Counted from the first letter of the stretch, positions 1-11,586 are shown. The stretch: 64,000 bases of DNA from Anniella stebbinsi (GCA_029215795.1 JARDYH010000003.1:106300609-106364608), one strand, 5' to 3'. Notes: generated by a model from the letters alone, not told the origin. Made by a program: numbers and translations.

Positions 1-187
1 TTCCTTATTTTCGTGACAGGGCAAGCGCTCGCAACGACTGCAAGAAAAGTGAGAAGACAAGACAAGGGAGGGGGATTAGCAACCATTCTACAAGACGGGG
101 AGGAAAAGAGGAGGAAGTGAAAAGGGTGAAGCCAAGGATATTTTGACTCAGAACATCTTCAAGGCAACTGCCCACATATAACTAAGG

Positions 188-295
188 AGGCTGCATTGCT
201 CAGCGGCAGAGTTCATACTTGGCATGAAGAAGATCCTAGGTGTCTCCAAAGGCAGGAGCAAGCAAGGCTGGCACAGCCCAGTAAAGAACTCAGAT
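188..295 (+). repeat. Diverged tRNA-derived SINE fragment
   Basis: The string tgctcagcggcagagttca resembles the box A region of the tRNA-like SINE seen better at 16,963. It is followed by a weak box B-like stretch and tctccaaaggcagg. It is much diverged and lacks a clear tail. Confidence 0.35.
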
Positions 296-575
296 AAGAG
301 CCAAGGGCTAGCAGAATTCCAATGGCGCCAGGCAAATTTCGAAATTCCACATGGGGAACACAGAACCCCTCATCCCAGATGCTTGGCACAACCCCTTCTG
401 AAGTGTGAAGGCAATAGTTCCCTGACTCCATCTTCCTTGAGTGTAGTCCTTTTTCTTTCATTCCACAGGTGAATGCAGTGAAACATGGTCCTTGTTACCT
501 CATTCATTCATATGGAATGAGCAAAAGAATCGGCATCTGGTGATATATTACCTCCACCTCCCAAAAAGCTTTGGG

Positions 576-640
576 ACTGGAGAACCCTGGTAGAACTATT
601 CACTGTAATAAGTGAATAGTTTTTACCAGGGTTCTCCAGT
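576..640. repeat. Hairpin with 29/30-bp arms
   Basis: The left arm at 576-604 and right arm at 611-640 are reverse complements apart from one mismatch/indel, around a 6-base loop (gtaata). The arms begin ACTGGAGAACCCTGGTA. No other copy is seen in the window. Confidence 0.8.
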
Positions 641-969
641 AGAGCTGCCAGCCAAAAAAAACTACACCCCCTTTCCCTAAGGAGAGGCTATTCTTCCGAG
701 GCAGACGGCAGGGTGCCAATGCTGTCCTGGGATGGGGCTCTTCTCTTTGGGGAAATTAAGGGCTGTGCCCTCCTCCTCCTCCCTAGACAGAATTCCAAGA
801 ACATCACACAATTGGACCAAAACAAAAGCCCTTTAAAGTGCATAGTTTATAATGATAGCCCCATATGACCATGAATGTTTTGTCAGTATTGGGTTCCTGA
901 TAATCTCTGCTTGCGTGACTTCACCTCTGCCCTACTCGCTGCTCCACAACGTTTCTCTCTGGTATAATA

Positions 970-1060
970 AGCCAACTTGGTCCCATATAGTCATTTTGGA
1001 CTATAACTCCCATAATCCGCAGGCATTGACCATGCTGGCTGGGAGATGTAGCCCAAAACA
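970..1060. repeat. Fragment of a palindromic ~120-bp repeat family
   Basis: This stretch contains ggactataactcccataat and catgctggctgggagatgtag, the core of the short palindromic element seen intact at 5,775 and 31,586. The terminal inverted repeats are lost. Confidence 0.5.
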
Positions 1061-3249
1061 GGGCCGGTCCTCCTATGAGGTGGGGTAAGCCCCTGCCTCA
1101 GGCAGTGATGAAGCAGGAGGCGCAATTAATTCCCCACCACTCCCCACCCACAGCCAAAGGCGTCCTTCCAGCTGCTCTCCTGCCACGGCACTCGCTGCTG
1201 TGAGAGGATGCCTGGTGGGGCTGTCCGGAGCAATTGTCCTTTGGAGAGCTGCATCGGCCATGAAAGTGGCCAGTACAGCTCTTCAGAAAGCCAGCCATCA
1301 TGCCTGGCTCTTCCACACCCAGGCACTGCGGGAAGGGTGCCCCAGGAGTTCGCCTGTAGAGGACAAAAACCCACCACCTGTCATTCAACAACTAAAAACC
1401 TTACAGCTCTTGCTGCATTGGAATGTTTGTCTTACAGCAGTCAGTTTAGTCTCTACATTTATTTAGACATGTGGTCTGCTTAGATTAATGTATATATTTG
1501 AAACGGAACTATTGAATCTTTTTTCTCTCTTTTTAAAATTAAATTCTTTCAATAATTATTTTGAATAGAAAGGCTTTTTTATTGGATATATTTGGATATG
1601 GTTTTTCCCCCTTTTTTGTTATAACTTATATATATATACATACACACACACACACACCTTTGCCCATTCACTTGAAATTCAGGGTTGGGACTGTATTTTC
1701 TGAACAATGATGGTGCTTCTGGGATTTCCTTGCACCATATTTATGAAGAGGTATGAAAATACAAAGAAATGCATGAAGTATCTTTTCCCTCCATGCATGC
1801 AGTTTAGAATAATGTTGGAAAGAAAAGTGGGGGGGGGATGAAAAAGCCTGTTCTGCTGATTCTGAAATATATTGTTGGAAGCAGATATATCTGTGGCTGA
1901 GAAGTTAGAATTGTTTAGAAATCATCAATCTCTTTATCTTATTGTTTGGTACCCCATAATATCCACCACACATTTCATTATGGTTTTACTTAAAACTAAT
2001 GATTCCACCCTATAGCCACAAAAAGTAGCTTGTAGATACTACTGGTTTTGAAGACCAAAGTTCAGCCATGGGTCATGTACCACAAGTGGCTATTAGCACA
2101 AGTGCAATTAGCATTGAAATACCAATATACCCTTCTGGGCTCAACTGCAAGTTGCTCCTATGTATATGGGTAGAGGTAAGTATTCAGTGCAGACCTTCAC
2201 TTATTACTGGGGAGCCAGCAAACCGAAACCACTAAGGCGAATCCAAATCCACAACATTCTCTTATGGATTTGCCTAGCATGTTGTTATTCCATTTCCTGA
2301 TCCGTAGGTGTCACTGTGGAAGAAATCCAAGGGACTGGAAGAAGGGTGCGAAAGGTTTGGGGGGACAATTGCTGAGCTCGTAGGGCAGGATAAGATTTCC
2401 TATAGCACTAGAGTTCTAAAGAGCTTTTTCTGTAACCCCTTCAGCACTCTGTAATTATATTAGCCACAAAACCCTGAAAAATAAACATTATTACCCAAAA
2501 ACAAACAAACCCACCAACCCCTACTTTTGGCTTTAATTTCTGATTATTTTAACTTACCACTTGGGGATGGGTTTCTTTTTACCCCTTTTTTCGTTATTAT
2601 ACTTGGCTTAATTCCAAAGCCACAGAGCTTAGAGGTTGTTGTTTTATACATGTTAAATATTGGGTTATTTATAAAGAACAAAAATCTGGTCAAACTACCA
2701 ATTCCAGGGGTGGGGGGAAATGAAGATTTAACATTCATACACACGCACACACTTATATAATGATGAAGGCAATCAAAAGGGTTACTTTACATAGGAAGTG
2801 TTTCGGAAGTGCCTGCTCTAAAGGAAGTCAGTGAAGTCCCAGCCTCCAGTTCCTGCATCACTTGGCTTAGGGTTCATTTGTATAATGATTTATTATTTCA
2901 TACCTTGGCTTCAGAATAATGTCAGAACCAGTCTTAACCAGTCTTCTTTCTCAAAGAGAGGAACTGGAATATGTGGAATGGAGCAACAAAGTGTCTTGAT
3001 TGCAATTTTATGAGTCTTGAACTCATTTTTGAACCTAATTTCATTTTTGTGAAACGTCTGAGAGCATCTGATCCTCTAGCACTGTTGAACTAAATGTGAA
3101 CTGTGTGTGAACTAAATGAGTGCTCTGGAGGGACATCCACTGGGAACACCATGTATATATTAAGCTTTTGGGAAGTTTGCTGAGGAAGAGAAGACTCTAT
3201 ACATCTGCTTCAAAAGCTAATGGCCTCTTAGGATACACTTGCAGGTCAC

Positions 3250-3560
3250 GTAGCTCATTTGCTTCTCTACATAGGCTATTTTGGTAGCTGTGGAATTCCC
3301 TTTCAAGGGAAATCCATCTTGCCTCTGCTCTGAAGGTCTTCCAGAAGATGATAAAAATCTTCCTTTTGAAGAAGGCATTTTGGGCTGTGAATTGCTTGCT
3401 GTCTTACAGAGTTTGATTTTTGACTATCTTTGGTTCTTGAATAGTTTTTACTATTTTAATATGTAATGCTTTGTTTTTAGATGGTAAGGGTTATTTTACA
3501 TTGTTAATTTACACTTTTATTCGTTAGCCACCATGAGCTCTTCAGAGTTTTTTTAAAATT
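3250..3560 (+). mobile_element. Old L2-type LINE 3' fragment
   Basis: The text tgtggaattccctttcaagg ... gaaggtcttccagaagatga ... gaagaaggcattttgg follows the 3' end of L2-type LINE open reading frames (a tryptophan-asparagine block, then a K-x-x-L-F block), degenerated. No frame remains open. Confidence 0.45.
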
Positions 3561-3863
3561 AAATTAACATAAAATATCTAGTTTAGTGGTAGCCCAAAAC
3601 CAAGGGGCATGTTTCCTGAATATTTTGTCTTCCCGCCTAATAATATTTTTAAGGCAGTGTAAAAGAAAGCAAATATGTTTGTTCTGCTGCACCCAAATAC
3701 ACACACACACACACGCAATTTGGGAATTTGAGAAAGTGCTGTGGCACCACCACAAAATACCTAATAAGTGGATCACCGCTTTAGTGTTCCCCTGTCTCAT
3801 CTATGGCTCTTAGGCTGCATCTTATTCAGCAGCACCCCTCTTTTTTCGTGTCTATTGGACATT

Positions 3864-4360
3864 GGCCCCGCTCAGAAGACACCTTAAACCATGGCCATAG
3901 GTGTTTGCATAGGGTGTGCTGGGTGTGCCTAGGCACACCCTAATTTCCCAGGATGACCTCCACTTTCCTGCCCTTCCCCTCAAATTGGGGCTTTTAAAAG
4001 GTCGGGAAAGTCTCCGGAAAGCTGCCATTAGCATCCATGAGGGAACTACACACTTTCCAGAGACCCTGGAAAGTGCACTGTCTTACCCTCCTCCGCTCCA
4101 ATCAGGGCCTTTAAGGTACACACTCTAATGAAATGAGCTGCGCATGCCTATGGCCACAGCTTTAACCACAGTGGTTAAGCCAGAAAGTTGGGCCTTGTTC
4201 AGAAGACACCTTAAACTACAGCTTTAACCACGGTGAATAAGGTAAAAAGCCTTATTCACCATGGTTACAGCAGTGGTTTAAGGTGTCTTCTGAACACGGC
4301 CTGGCTATCTGCCTTACTCACCATGGTTAAAGCCATGGTTTAAGGTGTCTTCTGAACATT
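3864..4360. mobile_element. Palindromic DNA element with a second copy inside
   Basis: Left end ggccccgctcagaagacacc and right end ggtgtcttctgaaca are inverted. A 111-bp copy of the same element lies inside at 4,191-4,301, with arms beginning ggccttgttcagaagacacc. This is a non-autonomous terminal-inverted-repeat element inserted into its own kind. No coding sequence is seen. Confidence 0.7.
4191..4301. mobile_element. Inner 111-bp palindromic element
   Basis: Both halves read ggcc(t/g)tgttcagaagaca then caccttaaac with a few differences, meeting at a short centre (gtaaaaag). The arms are about 52 bp each. It sits inside the larger related element at 3,864-4,360. Confidence 0.75.
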
Positions 4361-5161
4361 GTAATCACTTTCATATGGGATTGTCTAATTTGGCTAATTA
4401 CTGGCAGTGCAATACAGCTAATGCTTCTTTTAAACATATGTTTTGGCAATGTCCAATAGTTCCTTCTTTGTGGGGAGGGGAGGTCATTATACAGATAAAG
4501 TTTGTACTGGAACAGTCTTTAATATTCACTTATGGACACACTTAAATTATTCACCTACTTCATGAAAATTAACAAATGGTTAATGTAAATGGATTCTTTT
4601 CACAGCTCAGAGACTGATATTACAACATGGGAATGATAAACACTCATGTCCTATAATGCAATGGATTGAGGACTTAATAATGTTCTCAATATTTGAATGG
4701 GTGGCATATACAAGCCACCTTCAAATAGATACTTTTTTCAATATTTGATCCATGTTTGTTGAAGCCTATATATAATTGGTAGAATGTTGTATACATTTTA
4801 TACAAATCCATGTATGTATATTTTAAAAGAGCAGGAGAAAACATTTGTGTGGATGTCCATGGGCACCACATTTAGGCCCCCTTCGTGGGCACCATTGGAG
4901 ATGCTGACAGGTGCCATGGTGCCCATGGGCACCATATGGGGGGTGGATGAATTAAAGGCTCTCCTCTTTGCTGTCTGACATGCATCAGTATTTCAGATAG
5001 CTCACTGCATCCACAATTCGCTGCTGTTTGAGCATCTTTTTTGTTTCAAACTGATGGCCTTCTTCCCATCAACAGTGATATGACTTGGTCAATAAAATGA
5101 TTATGGGTGCAATTGTGTGCCTGTTTAGACAGGAAAAAGTCATATAACTGCCTACCTTAAA

Positions 5162-5300
5162 GAACATAAAGAGAGCTCTGCTGGATTAGACCAAGGTCCA
5201 TCTAGTCTAGCACTCTGTTCACACAGTGGCCAACTAGCTGTCAACCTGGGACCCATGGGTGAAACAGCACCCTCCGCTCATGTTCTCTGCAATTGATGTG
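5162..5300. repeat. Dispersed repeat, family not named
   Basis: This repeat contains gctctgctggattagaccaa and gcactctgttcacacagtgg. Related sequence occurs at 14,645-14,770 and, in part, at 37,570-37,620. It is common in reptile genomes by recollection; the family is not determined here. Confidence 0.45.
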
Positions 5301-5774
5301 CCAGTCTTGCACCCTAAGTCACTGAGGTCAAATGAAGCTAGTTCAGAGCAAAGACAAGTCCCTCAATGATATTGCCATGTAACCAAATCTGGAAGAAAAA
5401 GGCACAGAAGCAGCAGCTGAGCAACAGCAGAACAGTACAAATAAAGTAAGATATGAGGGAACTTTCAGGGACTATTTCAGGTTTCCCAAATCTCATTTTT
5501 TACATCAGACATATTTATGCCTTTCCAAATGCAGTATAGTGTTAAACAAATTAAAGCACAGAAAATGAAGACTGACAGAAAAGCATTTTTTTAACTAATT
5601 GCCAAGCCCCAGCCTTAATGTAAATCCAGGTTGCAATGTTTGATACCCCCCCATTATTGTCTGTGAGAGCACTGGCTTCACAACCCAATCACAGCTCGCA
5701 CAGAAGGACCCCCCCCCCCAAATGGACAATGCTTGCCTACTCTACTATGAGCCAAGGGGAAGAAGGCACTTTAT

Positions 5775-5895
5775 ATCTGACTTCCCCAACCTGGCGCCCT
5801 CCAGATGAGTTGGGATGCAACTCCCACTATCCCCAGGAATGACAGGAGTTGTAGACCAAACACATCTGAAGGGTGCTAGGTTGGGGAAGTCAGAT
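5775..5895. mobile_element. 121-bp palindromic element
   Basis: Ends ATCTGACTTCCCCAACCT and its reverse complement bound the element. The core holds ccctccagatg and ggagttgtagacc. Other copies lie at 31,586, 40,653 and 56,994, with fragments at 970 and 42,413. Confidence 0.7.
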
Positions 5896-6479
5896 GTAAT
5901 AGAAGGTGCCGTGCTTCCCCTCGGCTCAGAGTAAAGCTGCTGCTCCTATGAAGACATGGTATTCCATTCCAGACCTTCACTACAGTGCACCACAGATGAC
6001 AAGGCCCAGCTCTAATTCCAGGTGCATTCTGTGCAAAGCAAGCCTCGGAGTTGTTCCAGGGGGATAAGAAATGAACACCCATGTATCAATTCTCATTCTT
6101 TCCTTGCTTTAAACTCTCCCGGTGCCCATAATTTCTAACATTAGCTCAGTACAACACACCAATCGTCAATTTCCATCTAGAAGCAAGCAACTACAACTGG
6201 GCAATGATTTCATAGAGGATCTGACTGCAAAAACTCCTTTTGGCTGGTATAAGAGATGGACAGTATACATAGTAGTTGTACTCATTGCCACTACTTCCAA
6301 TCTATGTCCTATGTTTGCCTTGTTTTGTCTTGATTTAAGTTATAGAATAAACTACCTCAAGCGGGCACCATACATCAAGAGGTATGTAATGGGAGGAGGC
6401 ACACCGTGTAGCTCGGCTTGTCAGGTTTGGTCTTAATAACTCTACCAAACTACCTAAAGGAATAAAGAAATGTTCTTAC

Positions 6480-6603
6480 GTATCTCCAGATTTGCGATAA
6501 TTTTCTGGACATTCCAAAGAAAGACAGCGGAAAGCACCCTGAATATTAAAGCAGGTCTCGTTGTATGAGCAGGTATGTGTTTCTGTAACACACTCGTCGA
6601 TAT
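6480..6603 (-). CDS. FBLN1: FBLN1 exon 14: EGF module 9, last shared exon
   Basis: This 124-bp exon has acceptor tttgcag and donor GTAAGA, entering in phase 1 and leaving in phase 2. It encodes [20 protein letters not shown], then [20 protein letters not shown] and D plus a split codon. NET is a possible N-glycosylation site that human fibulin-1 also has here. Only five of the six EGF cysteines are in this exon; the sixth must come from the next exon. In human FBLN1 the alternative 3' exons (forms C and D) begin at this point. Those exons lie beyond position 1. Confidence 0.97.
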
Positions 6604-6864
6604 CTGCAAAATGAGAAACAGCAAAGAGAGAGAAAAGTATGCTTCCTGTGGGTGTACACATTTGATAATAGCCTGGTTCACACTGAGGCAGCAAACCTGG
6701 GTCTGGGGGCTAGACTGCTTCAGATGGCAATGTGGAGTTCACACATTGAATATTTTTCCGAATTAAAAAACCAAACTTCAACATATAAAATAGTACATCA
6801 GAGACAATGATAGTGAGAACTCTTCTCCCTGACGTGCTTGATTTCTGCCTGAAGGAGATTTGTG

Positions 6865-7000
6865 CAGGAGCATATTGGACAGCATTCAATCATGTAAGCT
6901 CCCACCTGCAGTTTGAAGTGGTACAATCCAGGCTTAGGTTTATTGCATCAGAGAGAGGGAGAAAGAGAGAGAGAGAGATGGGCCAATATCCCTATGCCAC
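6865..7000. repeat. Dispersed repeat shared with 30,925 and 42,260
   Basis: The string cagcattcaatcatgtaagc, then cagtttgaagtggtacaatc and ggcttaggttta, recurs in diverged form at 30,925-31,010 and 42,265-42,330, and a piece reaches the window end (63,980-64,000). The family is unknown. Confidence 0.5.
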
Positions 7001-7142
7001 AGTTTAAGTAAAAATAACACAATGCCAGCTTTATTGGGTTTTTTTTTTAAAAAAAGAGTTATCAAAGAAAGCTGGGTGATCCCTTAGTTGTACAGAAAAA
7101 GAGTTTTCTCCGTTGTAGAAATGAGAATGACTGACTTCGACA

Positions 7143-7245
7143 TAAAAAGCAAAGAGTCTGTAGCAATTAAAAGACTAAGAAATTTATTATGGTAGAAGCT
7201 TTTGTAGACTGGGGTCCATGTCATCAGTGCATGAAGTTACCTTCA
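7143..7245 (+). repeat. Dispersed reptile repeat
   Basis: The string aagactaagaaatttattat is followed by agcttttgtagactggggtc and catgtcatcagtgcatg. An antisense fragment of the same family lies at 37,308-37,350 (attagtctttaaagtgctac). I recall similar sequence from lizards and turtles but cannot name the family. Confidence 0.45.
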
Positions 7246-7439
7246 GTTGTCAAGGAAAAAAATGTTGCAAGCAGTAGGACCACACATCAATGGAATGCAG
7301 AGATTTATCAAGTAAAGTATGAAAAACACATACAATGACCATTCACAACCATAGTAACTGCTGATAAAACAGACATTCCTGATTTGCTGTGTTAATTAAT
7401 ATATGCAGTCCACCTGTTAGACGCTTGTCTGAACTGAGT

Positions 7440-7800
7440 CAAAGGGGCTGTTCATACATAATGGTAGCAAATCGTGGGTTAATTAACCCACAACGTGCCA
7501 TGGCACGTACAGAGCATGTTCTGTAGTCTTTTTGATTATTCGATCCCGACTGGGCTAATTGGGGATTGCTACATGATGTCTGAACCCAAACACCATAGGT
7601 TAATTGTGGGTTAAACAATCCACACTTAACACAACGACTAATTGTCTAACCCAGGATTAACCTATAGTGTCCAGGTTCAGACATCAAATAGCAATCCCTG
7701 ATTGGCCTGATTGAGGGTTGACTATTCAAAATGGCAGTGGAATGCAGCTGGTACACAGTGTGGCAAATTGTGGGTTAATTACATGCAAACCAGGTCATAG
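7440..7800. mobile_element. Long imperfect palindromic DNA element
   Basis: The half around 7,560-7,615 (gggattgctacatgatgtct) is the inverse of the half around 7,660-7,710 (agacatcaaatagcaatccc). The outer parts share caaatcgtgggttaatt and caaattgtgggttaatt as further repeats. No coding potential is seen; it is probably a non-autonomous DNA transposon. Confidence 0.6.
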
Positions 7801-7987
7801 ACATGTTAGTTTGAATTAAGGAGGTGCTACATAGGAGGTGACACATAGGAATTGGAGTTCAATTCCATGTGTGCGTGTGTGTGTGTATTTGAGTCCTAAA
7901 CAAGGATGGCCAGAAACAAATAACAAGATGAACTGCTTAAGTATTTCCTGCTATTATCAGTGACAACAACAAAAATCCACATGCAAA

Positions 7988-8313
7988 ACACACCGGTGGC
8001 CCCCCAATTATGGAATGATCTCCCCGACGAGGCTCACCTGGCGCCAACATTGTTATCTTTTCGGCGCCAGGTCAAGACTTTCCTCTTCTCCCAGGCATTT
8101 AACAGCATATGATGAGGGTTTTTGTGTTGTTGTGTTGTTGTTGTGCTTTGACCCAGAAGGATATTGTAATTTTAACTTGTTTTTATGCTTTATGCTTTTA
8201 AATTTTGTATATCGGTGTTTTAATTGTTCAATGTTTTTAATTTTTGTAAACCGCCCAGAGAGCTTCGGCTATGGGGCGGTATATAAATGGAATAAAATAA
8301 ATAAAATAAATAT
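7988..8313 (+). mobile_element. L2-type LINE, 3' tail only
   Basis: It starts with cggtggccccccaattatgg, the reverse-transcriptase C-terminal region (a W-N-D-L-P-D-E-A block). It then runs through gcgccaggtcaagactttcc and the 3' end accgcccagagagcttcggc tatggggcggtat, and ends in aaataaataaa. It is strongly 5'-truncated, the usual state of such copies. Confidence 0.85.
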
Positions 8314-8794
8314 ATTCTTCAGGAGAAGGCATGAGATTCCTACATTCAGAAGGCCTATGAAGAGGTATTCAGATAATGAACTTTGAAAGTAACTTTGGGA
8401 TAATAAATCTCCCAAAATTTTGAGACAGTTTTCAAACTCCATGAAACCTCTTGGGATCCCCCTATAAATTGAGTATTATTTGTTCATGTGTGGATTGGCC
8501 CAATAGATCCACCTAATGTTCTGTTCTAGGAGTCAACGTCTAGTGCCAAAAGATTAATCATGCATTTGGCAACTAGTATAGCCTCCCAAAAGCAAACTTG
8601 CTAGCTTGGGCCAGATTTACATCAAGCAGGATATAACACTATGAAAGTGGTTTGAAAACAGTATATGTAATGTGTCTTAGGCCCCACAGTTGTCAGTGCC
8701 CTTCAATACCATTATAAATCAGTAGTGTAAATCCTGCTTGGTATGATAGCTCACAGTCTGGGAACAAATCCCCAAACTGAAAGTATAAGATCAC

Positions 8795-9285
8795 AGCTAT
8801 CGAGTCCAACCCCCTGCTCAATGCAGGAATCTACCTTAAAGCATCCCTGACAGATAGCTGTCCAGCTGCACTTTGAAAGCCTCTAGTGTGGGAGAGCCTA
8901 GGTTATGGGTTCCATTGTTGTACTGCTCTAATAGTCAGGAAGTTTTTTCTGATGTCCAACTGGAATCTGGCTTCCTGTAACATGAGCCCATTATTCCATG
9001 TCCTGCACTCTGGGATGATTGAGAAGAGATCCTGGCCCTCCTCTGTGTGACAACCTTTCAAGTATTTGAAGAGTGCTATCATGTCTCCCCCTCAATCATC
9101 TCTTTTCCAGGCTAAACGTGCCCAGTTCTTTCAGTCTTTCCTCATAGGGCTTTGTTTCCAGATCCCCGATCATCCTTGTTGCCCTCCTCTGAACACGCTC
9201 CAGCTTGTCTGCATCCTTCTTGAAGTGTGGTGCCCAGAACTGGCCGCAATACTCAAGATGGAGCCTAACCAGTGCTGAATCTTCT
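8795..9285 (-). mobile_element. CR1 LINE 3' part, split by an L2 tail
   Basis: This is the reverse strand of a CR1 3' end (ccaaccccctgctcaatgca, tttcaagtatttgaagagtg, gaagtgtggtgcccagaact). It aligns by eye to the plus-strand CR1 copy at 34,440-34,970. It continues beyond the inserted L2 tail at 9,581. Confidence 0.85.
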
Positions 9286-9544
9286 GCCGCTCCCAGACTG
9301 TGGAATGACCTGCCGGAGGAGACTCGTCAACTTAACAGTCTTTTAGAATTTAAAAAAGCCATAAAGACTGTTCTCTTCCGGCGGGTATATCCAGTGGAAT
9401 TTTAGAATGTTTTAAGGATGTTTTTAGGATGTTTTAGGATGTTTTAATACAGTTTTAACAATATGTGACATTTTTTAATTAGTTTTATGTATTTTATCAT
9501 ATTGTTGTTCCCCGCCTCGATCCAGACGTAGCGGTAAGAAATAG

Positions 9545-9580
<36 letters not shown>
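9286..9580 (+). mobile_element. L2-type LINE tail inserted in CR1
   Basis: This tail encodes a W-N-D-L-P-E-E-T block and a K-A-I-K-T-V-L-F-R-R block, then ends ccccgcctcgatccagacg and an (ATT)n run. It belongs to the same subfamily as the copy at 59,270-60,380, not the one with an (AAAT)n tail. About 14 bp of CR1 is missing at the junction. Confidence 0.8.
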
Positions 9581-9581
<1 letters not shown>

Positions 9582-10545
9582 GTACCTTGCACAATTTGGA
9601 AGCCATGCTTCTATGAATGCAGCCCTAAATAGCATTTGTTTTTTTTGCAGCCACATCACACTGTTGGCTCATATTCAGCTTGTGATCTTGAACAATTCCA
9701 AGATCCTTCTCACTTGTAGTATTGCTGAGCCAACTATCCCCATCTTGTAACTGTGCATTTGGTTTCTTTTTCCTAGGTGTAGAACTTGGCATTGATCCCT
9801 ATTAAATTTCATTCTGTTGTTTTTCAGGCCAGCGCTCCAGTTTATCAAGATCACTTTGGAGTTTGTTTCTGTCTTCCAGGGTATTCGCAATCCCACCCAA
9901 TTTTGTGTCGTCTGCAAATTTGATAAGCATTCCCTGCACCTCCTTGTCCAAATCATTAATAAAAATGTTGAAGAGCACTGGGCCCAGGACTGAGCCCTGC
10001 GGTACCCCACTTGTTACCTCCCCCCAGTGTGAGAAGGTACATTGATAAGCACTCTTTGAGTCCGATTCTGTAGCCAACTGTGGATCCACCTAATAGTTGT
10101 TCCATCTAGCCCACTTTTCACTAGTTTGTGAATCAGAATGCCATGGGGCATGTTCTCAAAAGCTTTGCTGAAGTCAAGATATATTATGTCCACAGCATTC
10201 CCACAGTCCACAAGGGAGGTTACCAGATCAAAAAATGAGATCAGAGTCATCTGACAGGATTTGTTCTTGACAAATCCATGCTGGCTTCTAGTAATTACTG
10301 CATTGTTTTCAAGGTGCTTACAGATTGACTTCCTTATAATCTGCTCCAAAATTTTCCCAGGGATGGATGTCAGACTGACTGGTCTGTAGTTCCCAGGTTT
10401 CTCCTTTTTGCCCTTTTTGAAGACAGGGACAACATTAGTCTTCCTCCACTTCACCAGTCTTCTATGATTTCACAAAGATAACAGACAGTGGTTCTGAGAG
10501 TTCCTCTGCCAGCTCCTTCATTATTCTAGGATGCAGATGTGTTTG
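9581..10545 (-). mobile_element. CR1 LINE reverse-transcriptase remnant
   Basis: Minus-strand frames encode parts of a reverse transcriptase: [59 protein letters not shown] and [11 protein letters not shown], the last holding the FADD catalytic motif. The pieces are in different frames, so the gene is dead. It is truncated at the 5' end near 10,545. Confidence 0.92.
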
Positions 10546-10904
10546 AAACTGTGTTAATTCTGACTATCAGCTTCCCTCAAGTAAAAAAAGAGAGCACTGC
10601 TAGCACACAAGATTTTGGTACATGTGGTGGAAAATCCAAGCAACACCTTTCCATGGTAAAATAATAATTTTCAAATTAAATAACCAACATTTTTACTATA
10701 CTTTAATGGCAAAGAACATTAGGCAGTTGCTTTCCTCCACATCATGGTAGGTTTGACCCTCAGCAAGGTGGGGGGAATACATATGGGGAGAAAGTAGGAA
10801 TCCTCCAACAAAGAAAGAACTGGGAAGGAATATCTGCAGAATGTGGCCACCCGTGCGTTGTTGGAACAAGTTGGTCAGATCATACATCACCTAAACTGCC
10901 TCAG

Positions 10905-11285
10905 CCCAATTTAAAGCACTGTTTTTAACCTTTAAAGTCTTAAATGGTTTGGGGACCAAATTATGTGAAGAACCGCCTTCACTCATATCAGCCTGTCCCC
11001 ACAACAACAGGGGCCTTTCTCAATGACCACTTTTGATGACAGTTAGGTAATGAGTGGGGGCCTTTTCCACAGTGGCCCCATACCTCTGTAATGGGTTGCC
11101 ATTGGCAGTCCATCAGGCCTCAACATTGCAGACTTTTCGGAAGGCTCTGAAAACCTACTGGTTTGCGCTGGCCTTCCCCTGATTGTGTATGTATTTATTG
11201 TTGTTTTTAGACTGTTGTTTTTATGAAATTGTATCAGTCTGTCTTACTATTGTAAGATGTGTTATGTCATTGCATAAATAAATCT
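10905..11285 (+). mobile_element. L2-type LINE 3' fragment
   Basis: The stretches tttaaagtcttaaatggttt, gccccatacctctgtaatgg and gacttttcggaaggctctga follow the C-terminal L-x-x-L-G, LWN and FRKALK blocks of L2-type proteins, diverged. It ends near gcataaataaa. Confidence 0.6.
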
Positions 11286-11454
11286 GCTTCACATGTAGCA
11301 ACTTGACAAAACTTTTATAGCCACCTTTCCCATATACATTTCACTTTGTGACAGAACATTACAATGGCTCTAAAATTCTGCTTTTTCTAGACTACAAACA
11401 CTGGCTCTTTCTGCTTATGAATGTCACATTCGTGCAGTTACATTTTCAACATAC

Positions 11455-11586
11455 CTTGACAGTTCCGTGCATTGGAGGCCAATTTATAACCTGAAGAGGG
11501 GCATGTACATTGAAAACTCCCTGGAACATTAATGCACCGATAGGCACAGATATGTCCTCCAGTGGGTAAAGCACATTCATCAATAT
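11455..11586 (-). CDS. FBLN1: FBLN1 exon 13: calcium-binding EGF module 8
   Basis: This 132-bp exon has donor GTATGT and is phase 1 at both ends. It encodes [20 protein letters not shown], then [20 protein letters not shown] and RNCQ. The ALPTGGHIC block is diagnostic for fibulin-1 EGF 8. The module is complete, and the split codon joins exon 14 to give CQDIDEC. Confidence 0.98.

Larger units (their letters stand above)
1..6479. other. FBLN1 intron 14 (partial), no exon seen
   Basis: No exon of the C-terminal fibulin domain was recognised on the minus strand. The stretch holds a SINE remnant, a small perfect-arm hairpin, short CA/TA runs (1,626-1,658 and about 3,699-3,714), an old LINE fragment, a nested palindromic DNA element, and two dispersed repeats, each listed separately. 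Positions 1,060-3,240 show nothing else that I can name. Confidence 0.6.
6604..11454. other. FBLN1 intron 13
   Basis: No extra exon is visible. The intron holds a dispersed repeat, a long palindromic element, an L2 tail, a CR1 split by an L2 tail, and an L2 fragment, all listed separately. The stretch 10,560-10,900 shows nothing recognisable. Confidence 0.7.

Noticed and set aside
6122..6436. A 104-residue plus-strand frame with a hydrophobic stretch
   Set aside because: It lies on the opposite strand in FBLN1 intron 14, with no family similarity, no splice context and no repeat relation that would support a gene.
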